From Buxus sempervirens (Eukaryota > Streptophyta > Magnoliopsida > Buxales > Buxaceae), in contig OX387195.1 in the NCBI GenBank assembly GCA_947561395.2, forward strand, positions 23,575,126 through 23,639,125: a stretch of DNA of 64,000 bases, read 5' to 3'. The notes under the pieces are model-generated. The model worked only from the letters and a program-made list of their open reading frames with translations. It had not been told where the DNA came from and searched no databases. Position 1 is the stretch's first letter; each line of letters starts with the position of its first letter. Of the stretch, positions 56,041-64,000 are shown in pieces. A program made the translations under genes and the position numbers.

Positions 56041-56202
56041 CAAATTTGCATTTCCCTTCTCTGTTTCGCCCGTTTCACTCCGTTTCTTTCTGCAGGCCAC
56101 CTTGTTTAGCCGAAAAATCGCCAACGATGCAATTAAGCGATTTTTACCCTCTGAAATGCATCGTCACATCTCAAAAAACGAAATTTCTAGATAAAACCCA
56201 CT

Positions 56203-56424
56203 ACCCGGTGCAAGTGCAATACTGCACGTATAAAGAAAGAGGTAAACGAGAGAGGGAATGGTTTTGCAATTGATTATTAAGTTCTAAAAAAAATGAGGCA
56301 TTTTTTTACTCTTGTGCCCTTTTATTAATGAATATTCACGACGATGTGTAAGTGCTTCTTTGGAAAGTCTCACATTTGGTTGGCACGATTCCCAAGGACG
56401 TGCCTCGTATATAGTATGGATGAA
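56203..56424 (-). repeat. Small Helitron-like repeat copy
   Basis: It aligns with 3100-3260 (GCACGTATAAAG, GAGAGAGGGAATGGTTTTGC, TGCCCTTTTATTAAT) and its distal end (GTTGGCACGATTCCCAA, GTATATAGTATGGA) matches 37927-38130. Confidence 0.5.
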
Positions 56425-58158
56425 CAAAACCACCCCCGAGGGTCAAAGCAGATAATATCATGGATCAAGGTGTTATACTATGCCTTTCTCTCACGGGTCA
56501 AACGAGTAATTATACACTTCTCTATCCCCACGGTGTCTCTATTTGGAATCAAAAGTTTAGTGTTAAGGGGAGGAACCAAGAAGACATTCGTCATTATCAC
56601 AAAAGTAGGTAATTGCATGACATGAGGAAGACTTTGGAGTGTGGAATCTTTGGTCTCCCTTTTGCTTTTCTTTTCATGCTTTATAAAACCCATGATTGTT
56701 GGATTTCTTTACACAGAGAGACATCATCATATCCAGGTGGAGGTGGTTGTCTTGCGATTTCTCTAGAAATACCAACTCCCCCACTATTGTTCAACCTTTT
56801 TGACCAAATCTTTCCCATTAGTCAACTTTAACAACTTCCTTAGAAAAATATGACTCAAAATTCCAAATCTAAAAGCAAATGTCCTTTTCACAATCACAAG
56901 TATATCTAACAACAAAAAAAAAAAGACTTTTTTTATGGGTCTGTTTAGTTAAATACTATTCAATAATTGGGGGGGTGTGTGTGCATATGTGTGCACATAC
57001 ACATAATTAATTCATTAACATTTTCATATTAAGTTTTAAATAAGGTTATATGTTACAATAGCTGTCATTCTTTGTGGATGAAATAGGTGAGGAAGTATGG
57101 AAGATATACTATTCATATTTTAATGAGCTGATCTATGCCTCCCCTATTTTAATGATCAACTTGTTACCTAATCCCAACTGATACATGATAATAATTCCAA
57201 ATGTTAGAGGATTTGTTTTATCATGCTTGGAATTTTTGTACTCTTTTGAAACAAAGAATTGAAATTGCCACTTTTATACTTTGATAATTACATATATATA
57301 GGTAAAAAGTTGTTTTGATCTTTCTCATTAGGTTTTCATTGCCTGGTGGGGTGAGACCCATTTGACAATTAATTGGGTATTTTCCAATAACCATGCAAAA
57401 CCCCTTTGTAGATGCACAACATGATTTGTTTTGTGTAAAAAAAGGATAGAAACCTAGTATAACCGAAATTTATATTATTAAAAGTAAATGTCAATATATA
57501 TATAGAGGAGTTTATGTGAATCCTTTACCCGGTTTCCTCAACCAGTCTCGTTTGCCTTTGATCAAAATGGGACTAAATCTGCTGCAATTTTGTGATCCGT
57601 TGATTCATGTTGTTGGCATTAAAAATCAAATGCTACAAGTGGTAACATCTGACTTGAATAACAATCAAATTTTACACGTGTCAGAGTCTAACTCAAACAC
57701 TAATGTATCCCAAAATTGCATCAAATGCGATCCTGATCAAAACGTGCCATATTGCAAAGATCGTATGAAAAAAAGACCACTATTACTTAAGTCAATTGAA
57801 ATATCATTTATTTATAGAAATTAATTCATTTAAAGAAAGTCACAAGTAATTTACGGAAGGACCGGCAAGCGGCAACCAATTTTCCTAATTCGACTAAAAC
57901 GAAAAAGTCGAACATTATAACAGCAAAAATTACTAAAATAACCCCCAAACCAATGCAGGTCAAATCGGTAATTTCGTACGATTTGGACTACAGCATTTCC
58001 TCTGAAATCAAAATCCGGTGGTTCCGTGAAACTACCGGTGGGATGGAGTTTTGGATGTGTGGACCCCATTCCTGACATGGCATCCATCCGTGCGTTTCGC
58101 GCTGTACCAGTGAAGGGCACCAGGTGAAACGCTCTCGGTTTGGACATATCCGCAATAC

Positions 58159-58166
58159 TATAAAAA
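58159..58166 (+). promoter_or_regulatory. TATA box of the DUF668 gene
   Basis: TATAAAAA, about 200 bp before a good donor at 58360 and within a GC-richer promoter-like stretch. Confidence 0.5.
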
Positions 58167-58189
58167 GAAGGGGGCGGTTTTTCAAATGC

Positions 58190-58359
58190 GAAATGGAACG
58201 AACAGTACAAAGGGAGAGCTTCTCTGAGACACAGCCGTGATCGATTTTCCTCTTTTCCTCCATCCTGTGTTCTGTTACCTCCGTCGCAAAGCTTTCTTTT
58301 CAATACTCCCTCTGCCATTATTGCAGAGTCTTTCTCCAAGCTTTTGCTTGAAATGTTCG
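58190..58359 (+). other. Probable 5' UTR exon of the DUF668 gene
   Basis: A CT-rich leader downstream of the TATA box ends at donor TTCG|GTAAGA (58360). The matching acceptor is CACTTGCAG (58979), 49 bases before the main ATG. Spliced this way, an ATG at 58353 would open a 26-codon upstream frame overlapping the main start. Confidence 0.5.
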
Positions 58360-59027
58360 GTAAGACTCTGAGATTGCTTTGTTTTGTTCTCTTACTTGTG
58401 TTCGAGCTTTCTTCAACTCAAGTTTCAGAGAGTGATTGACGACTCGTGAGCACTGTTGAGGCGCTAAGAGTTTCCTTCTCGTTCTATTCAGGACAAGCTG
58501 AGGTTTCTCTGTGATTCTTTGTTCGTAATCTCTAATTCTCCTTTTTTCTTCTTTCGGTTTCGGCGGATTTGTGGTTGCTGACGAGTGTGAAGAAATCGAG
58601 TCGCTTGGGATCGAGATATTGCAAATCGCTCTTGGATTTGTGGGTTTCCGGTTGAGCTGAAGAAATGGGGCCCCGGAAGCATGGATCTAGGGAGAAGCGG
58701 AGGTTCGTGAGGTTCCAAGAGTGTTGTGTTTTGATCGGTTTTACGGAGATTCTCTAGCTTTAATCAGTGCCATGGGATTCGGCATTCTCCGGTTAGATCT
58801 ACGGACCAAAGACCCTGTTGGCGCAACTTCGGCAGATTCCGAGTATTCAAATCCTGCTGACATTCTCGTTTTTTGGATTTTTGAGCGAATCTAGCGGACT
58901 TTTCGGATATCGGGAATTGCATCTTCTTTTCGACTTCCTTCCGAGATTTTCGTGCTCATCTGTATCGGTCACTTGCAGGCGCTTGGATCTGCAGAAAGAG
59001 TGAACTTCTTTGGCGAAAGAAGCAGCG

Positions 59028-60839
59028 ATGGTTGCAGAACCTTGGATTCTAAAGATGGGGAACCAGGTGAGTCACAATCTCAAGCACGCTCTTTTTGTTG
59101 ATCCTTCCAAGAAGAAAACCACCAAAAAACCCGAACAGAGGGAGATTTTAGGCATTCTTTCTTTCGAAGTAGCAAACGTCATGTCAAAAACTGTTCATCT
59201 CTACAAATCCTTGACCGACCACGAGATCTCTAAGCTCAAAGACGATACCTTGAAAGCAGAAGGCGTAAGAAACCTTGTCTCTTCTGACGAGTCTTATCTT
59301 CTCGAGCTGGCCCTCGCGGAGAAGCTTGACGACCTAAACCGTATCGCTTCTGTTGTTTCTAGGTTAGGGAAGAAGTGTGCCGAGCCTGCACTACGAGGCT
59401 TCGAACACATTTATGCTGATATCATGACTGGATCCATTGATGTTGGGGAGCTGGGGTTCTTGGTTAAGGACATGGAAGGAATGATTAGGAAAATGGAGAG
59501 GTATGTGATTTCGACTTCTAATCTTTATAATGAAATGGAGGTCTTGAATGAGTTGGAGCAGGCAACGAAGAAGTTCCTGTTGAACCAGCACGAGGAAAGT
59601 CGCCGAGCTTTTGACCAGAAATTGATCTGGCAGAAGCAAGATGTCAGGCATCTCCAAGACATTGCACTGTGGAACCAGACATACGATAAGGTTGTGGGGT
59701 TGTTGGCCAGGACGGTTTGTACCATTTATGCTAGAATCTGTATTGTGTTTGGTAAATACGTTTCACGGCTAGAGGTTTCTGTCATTCCTGTTTTAGGGGA
59801 AGGTTTTTCTCATGGACGTGATGGTTTATCTCCTGTTCGGGATGAAAGCAAGCAACTTTCTGGTCAGTTTAATGCAAGCTGTCGTTCTCATTTGGGTTCT
59901 GGTTCGTTGAAACAACTTTCAAGCAGCATTGTTTCTCATAATTCGGGACCAATTAAGGGAGACATAATAGAGAGAAGGGGCACGATTTCTAGGCCAAGGC
60001 CAACAGCACAGAGAAGAGAAGTACTTCCTTTTCACGGTGACGATATCGGTTTTCCTTGTGGGGCTGGTCCTGGGAGGCTTTTCATGGAATGCCTGAGTTT
60101 GAGCAGTTCGGCCTCAAAGCTTGATGAAGAAGTTGAACATGAAGACCAGAATAGCCAGACTTCAGGCTGTTGCAGCGTTGTGACTGGGTTAAAGAGAGAG
60201 CATCCATACCCTTCTGGTTGCTCTAATCAAATTGAATTTAGTGTTCCTCTTTGTGGAGAGCAGCGACAATCAAAAAGTAACGGGCCTAGCAGATCTGGTT
60301 ATGGCCCTAAAAGTAGGCTGCTGGTCTATGCTCCTCCTTCCACTGTTGGAGGTTCTGCTCTTGCATTGCATTATGCAAATGTTATTATTGTAATAGAGAA
60401 GCTGCTTCGCTATCCTCATTTGGTTGGTGAGGAAGCTAGGGATGATCTGTATCAGATGTTACCGACAAGCTTAAGAGTGACTCTGAGATTGAATCTCAAA
60501 TCTTATGTAAAGGATCTGGAAATATATGATGCTCCCCTTGCCCATGATTGGAAGGACAAACTTGATAAGATACTGACCTGGCTTGCACCACTTGCACATA
60601 ACATGATCCGGTGGCAAACTGAACGTAATTTTGAGCAGCAACAGATTATCACGAGGACAAATGTCCTTTTGCTCCAGACGTTGTATTTTGCTGATAGAGA
60701 AAAGACGGAAGCAGCTCTCTGTGAGCTTCTTGTTGGGTTAAATTACATATGCCGGTATGAGCACCAGCAGAATGCCTTACTAGACTGTGCAAGCAGTTTT
60801 GATTATGATGATTGCATGGAGTGGCAGTTGCAATACTAA
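59028..60839 (+). CDS. DUF3475/DUF668 protein (PSK SIMULATOR-type family)
   Basis: 603 aa in one exon. The true first ATG is at 59028 (MVAEPWILKMGNQVSHNLKH); six further upstream codons are open but begin with TTG. DUF3475 spans about residues 40-97 (ILGILSFEVANVMSKTVHLY...). A helical, charged middle (about 100-245) and a serine-rich variable linker follow. DUF668 spans about 441-530 (GGSALALHYANVIIVIEKLL..., LPTSLRVTLRLNLKSY, APLAHNMIRWQTERNFEQQ). The N-terminus and length match the Arabidopsis At5g04550 type. Related PSI proteins promote growth with phytosulfokine and brassinosteroid signalling and sit at the nucleus or plasma membrane; the role of this subgroup is not established. A 5' UTR intron is likely. 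Confidence 0.92.
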   Translation: MVAEPWILKMGNQVSHNLKHALFVDPSKKKTTKKPEQREILGILSFEVANVMSKTVHLYKSLTDHEISKLKDDTLKAEGVRNLVSSDESYLLELALAEKLDDLNRIASVVSRLGKKCAEPALRGFEHIYADIMTGSIDVGELGFLVKDMEGMIRKMERYVISTSNLYNEMEVLNELEQATKKFLLNQHEESRRAFDQKLIWQKQDVRHLQDIALWNQTYDKVVGLLARTVCTIYARICIVFGKYVSRLEVSVIPVLGEGFSHGRDGLSPVRDESKQLSGQFNASCRSHLGSGSLKQLSSSIVSHNSGPIKGDIIERRGTISRPRPTAQRREVLPFHGDDIGFPCGAGPGRLFMECLSLSSSASKLDEEVEHEDQNSQTSGCCSVVTGLKREHPYPSGCSNQIEFSVPLCGEQRQSKSNGPSRSGYGPKSRLLVYAPPSTVGGSALALHYANVIIVIEKLLRYPHLVGEEARDDLYQMLPTSLRVTLRLNLKSYVKDLEIYDAPLAHDWKDKLDKILTWLAPLAHNMIRWQTERNFEQQQIITRTNVLLLQTLYFADREKTEAALCELLVGLNYICRYEHQQNALLDCASSFDYDDCMEWQLQY

Positions 60840-63800
60840 GGTTTCTATCTTTCATTCACCTTGTCATTGAAGTTGAAGAATTTGCAGGCCTTTTCTGTGA
60901 CTTACAATAATTGTATGAAAACATGGATGGTATTTAAAATTATGTGAATACCAGAGTTCATAGCATTGGGTATTTCATTGATGTAGACTCAATTGTTGTA
61001 ATTTATTGTAAGGTATGGAAAAGTTTTGACTTCTAATGTACATATTTCAAATTATTTATAGATAAGAAGCACAATTTCCATGAAATGTCTCCGAAGAGAT
61101 TGTTTTCAGTTAATGATTTTCCATTAAACACTTTGCTTTCTTCTCTTAATTCTAACACCACCTTTGTGTGGGGTATCATTCATCCTACCATGGTTAATCT
61201 TCAAGTGTCCATTCCTTTATATGAGAATTGATACAAAAAGCCTAATGTCCTCATTGAAGCTTATGATTGCAGATGTACTTCCAAGTCTTAATATAGTTAC
61301 AGCTAACACAAATTTTTATACTGCAGGCTTTCTGGCTTATCTCATGGTGGCATTTGGGATTTTTACCCAGCTCTTGGGAAAAGCAAAACATTATTCTTGA
61401 AAGATATGTTAAGAATTGCCCTTCTCTCTGGAGGGTAACCTTGGGTTGAGTTCTAAGAACTAAGAAGCAGGCAGGATATCTGGCCAAACTCAATGCATTC
61501 TCTCCATGAAGAAGACAGACCACTGGAAACATATAACTTCTCATATTTCTTCTTGGTAAATATTAATCCACTCATGAAATCCCATAACCAAGGACCACAT
61601 AACATTTGTGATGGGAAATTACTATCTGACTCGTGCATCTTCTCCTGGGTTGGTGGACCCTGTAATGACTCGTTTCTGGCATAAGTTACAGCAGAGAGGT
61701 ACTTCACGAACTGAGCAGAAAACCTCTTTCCCTTTTTCAAGCATTGTTATTTACCTCACTAATGAAATTTCAGAAAACTGAAATCAGGTACATCTGTTTC
61801 CATTATATCCTGCTTTTAGTGTTTAACTGTAGGACCGTTCTTCTAATTCTAGCTTATAATTTTCTTATTTTTAATCATTCATGCAGATTTAGGTTTCTGG
61901 TATCATATCCCCAAAAGCAAGGGAATTATAAATATATTACAAAGTAGTGGTGTTGATTGTATTCTGTGATAACGAAAATAATGTCTTGATCATTTGGAAA
62001 ACATTTTCCTTGTTTCTTTTGGTGATGATATGTTTGTACATCTAGCATTGAGTTAATGAGAAACACCCAGAAGGGTTCATCTGTTTTTTTTTTTTTTGTT
62101 ACTAATTAATGAATATTTTATAAATAAAGGATTAGAGAACTAAAATTAGAAAGTTTCACTGACACAATATTTGCCTGAACTACCTTGTTTCTATCTTAAC
62201 TATTTACAGTATCCGTATTTAACCTTGGAAAGTTTAATATATTTGGTGCTTATCCTCAAAGAGTATGTCTATGCAGTTGATCTTTGCAGTGTGATGGAAA
62301 TTTGAACAGACATTCCATTGAAACTCCCAACGCATTTGGATCTTATATTTGTAAGTCATGTATTCTCTCATAACTGAATCTCTTTTAAAAAAATTCAAAG
62401 AGTTTTATGCATACATCAGTGGAAAAGGGGAAGATGCACAAGTAGGCAATTCATCCAAGGGTCTACTTATTTTTCCTTCCTGCTAAAAAATATAGAACTA
62501 CATGCTTATTACATGATGTAAAGAAAACCAAAATCATTGGATTATCTATGTCTGCCTATGGGCAGATCTATAGTATGTAATGCTTTTTCTTGTATTGTAA
62601 CACATTCTCCACTTCTGCTATGTTTGAGGACAATATTGTACTGCTCACCGTTAAATTGCTGTTTTCTTCATAATTTATTCTACATATTGAGATTAACAAT
62701 TTCCATCCATTACTCATTTGCTCTCTTGTTTTTGATATAGTAAGCATACGGTTGAAACCAGAATTAATGTCTCTAACTAGAAAAGTAGTTATAATGTCCC
62801 GTTTTGTTGAAGTAACTTGGTGCTCTGTTTATCCTAAAATGTGAAACCTTGGATAGTGGTTTTATCCATACAGCATGTGGCCATAACCTAATTACTCATT
62901 TTGTGGTAGGACTCGTTCTCTTTCCCTTGCTTCAGATGGTAATGTGTTAAAGAAGTCCCTACAACTAGGTTGACACATCTATAAACCACATCCGTCATTC
63001 TTATGGTGCTTTTTTTGAAGGGAAAGAGGAAAAACAGAAAATTCAACTGTCTATTCACATCCTTCAGTAATTCAATGTCAAAAGCATTATTTCATTAAAA
63101 TTTACTGAAAGTCCGTAATATCTGATTAACTTTCATATATTTCTGACCCAAATCCTTGGAATTTTATATCCCCTTTTCGTCTGTCTGTGATAATATTTTT
63201 TTTGCAATTGTGGTTAGTTTAGAGACAGAAATAGGTTTATTTTTGAGTACTCACCCACCCAAGTCTGTCACCAATGAAATCATTGTAGCTATTTTGGCTG
63301 TATGTATAGCCTCTACTGCAGGGGCTAGAGAGGGTGAGATTGTAGAGACATGGTCTATGGTTGCCTTGGACATATGAGAGTAAGTTTATGGGATTCCTTA
63401 TACTTTGTCTGTAATTTCCACCACTTCCATTTCTCATGGGTGGTTTGTATTTGATCCTTCATCCTCCTATTCTCAAGAATCCGCCTTTCATGAGTGATCA
63501 ACAAAAAAGGAAACAAATAAATAAATAAATAAGAAGAAGAAGAAGAAGAAGGTATCTGTAATATTATTTGAGCTTTATCTCAATAAGATAAACTGGTTAT
63601 TTGTTTCCATTACTCCATTGCAAGAGAATAACTGTGTTTAAAGTACTGAAATTTTGATTCAAACTCAATTGCAACCCCAGAACTTGTTTTCACTAAGTTT
63701 TGATGGGGGACTATCTAAATCACCTTTTGTTTCAGTTTATGCAAGTTGCTCAATAATTTAACCACCCAGAACATCAGTTCTGGTGTTGGAATGAAGTAAT

Positions 63801-64000
63801 TTGCAGATGAATCTACTTCCTTACCTTATTGAAAAGATTTATTTCACCTCGATGCCATATTCTTTAGGAATCTTATTCCTTCTCTTCCAGTTTCTAAATG
63901 TTCCCAAGCTTTAACAGCTAGTGCAGATATGTTTATTACAGAATCACATTCTGAGCGCAAGTGTGAGAATGGGAGTCTGATCTTCCACCTTCAGGATTCA
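60840..64000. other. 3' flank and intergenic region to the window end
   Basis: The first 200-250 bp are the likely 3' UTR of the DUF668 gene. The rest is AT-rich with short open frames lacking domains. The only structured item is a compound microsatellite at 63515-63551. A gene could begin beyond the right edge. Confidence 0.5.
63515..63551. repeat. Compound (AAAT)n (GAA)n microsatellite
   Basis: About four to five AAAT/ATAA units followed directly by about six GAA units. Confidence 0.9.

Larger units (their letters stand above)
53839..58158. other. Intergenic region between DYW-PPR and DUF668 genes
   Basis: About 4.3 kb, mostly AT-rich. It contains a Tourist-like candidate (54956-55224), short direct repeats (about 55918-56040), a small Helitron-like repeat (56203-56424) and a GT-rich run near 56971-57000. 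Plus-strand open frames at 56344-56625 and 57516-57824 have no domain. No gene is supported. Confidence 0.5.

Noticed and set aside
57516-57824. 102-codon plus-strand open frame before the DUF668 promoter
   Set aside because: No recognisable domain and AT-rich codon content like the spacer.
61251-61740. Overlapping minus-strand open frames of about 95 codons
   Set aside because: No domain, no paired splice sites and no upstream promoter signal; treated as chance frames.
1-64000. tRNA genes, rRNA, CRISPR arrays, organelle DNA insertions
   Set aside because: No B-box-like GGTTCGAATCC with matching cloverleaf arms, no repeat-spacer array and no recognisable plastid or mitochondrial gene was seen.

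Overview
This is nuclear DNA of a flowering plant, most likely a eudicot with a transposon-rich genome. The coding genes are plant-specific families (LOB-domain factors, PLS-class pentatricopeptide repeat proteins, DUF3475/DUF668 proteins, an HR-like lesion-inducing protein). Introns are plant-like and the long spacers are AT-rich and full of small transposons. No tRNA, rRNA, CRISPR array or bacterial operon was seen. The species cannot be named from the sequence.

Layout. 1-1958: minus-strand fossil of a Ty3/gypsy retroelement running off the left edge. 2342-13515: tandem duplication of a 2-oxoglutarate/Fe(II) dioxygenase (2-ODD) locus. Each unit has a minus-strand fragment of a second 2-ODD gene followed by a complete plus-strand three-exon gene (4186-8406 and 9634-13241, both 373 aa). 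Transposon insertions present in only one unit give natural filled/empty site pairs. 13781-19163: a candidate 63-aa membrane protein gene, a Tourist-like element, small inverted repeats and a 1.36-kb Helitron with diagnostic ends. 19614-22915: five-exon HR-like lesion-inducing protein gene. 23664-24235: hAT-type MITE. 25904-27562: intronless E-class PPR gene, convergent with a cyclophilin gene (28594-29118, minus) that has a telo-box promoter and probably a 5' UTR intron.

30300-40941: repeat-rich. It holds three related solo LTRs with target-site duplications, a foldback MITE, a degenerate hAT-like pair of ends and one small conserved gene of unknown function (36913-37260). 40942-44628: spacer with a perfect-looking hairpin and a Mutator-type foldback MITE with a 9-bp target duplication. 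44692-48924: two convergent LOB-domain genes, LBD29/LBD17-type and LBD16-type, which in Arabidopsis are auxin-induced regulators of lateral root initiation. 51427-53838: intronless full-length DYW-class PPR gene. 53839-58158: spacer with small repeats. 59028-60839: DUF3475/DUF668 (PSK SIMULATOR-type) gene with a 5' UTR intron. 60840-64000: no convincing gene.

The genes do not form one pathway. Three small local systems stand out: the duplicated dioxygenases (specialised metabolism), the LBD pair (root development) and the two PPR genes (organelle RNA processing or editing). I found no clearly new biological system. The most informative signals are the paralogous filled/empty transposon sites, a GC-AG intron conserved in both dioxygenases, the LBD16/LBD29-type pairing, and the cluster of three solo LTRs.
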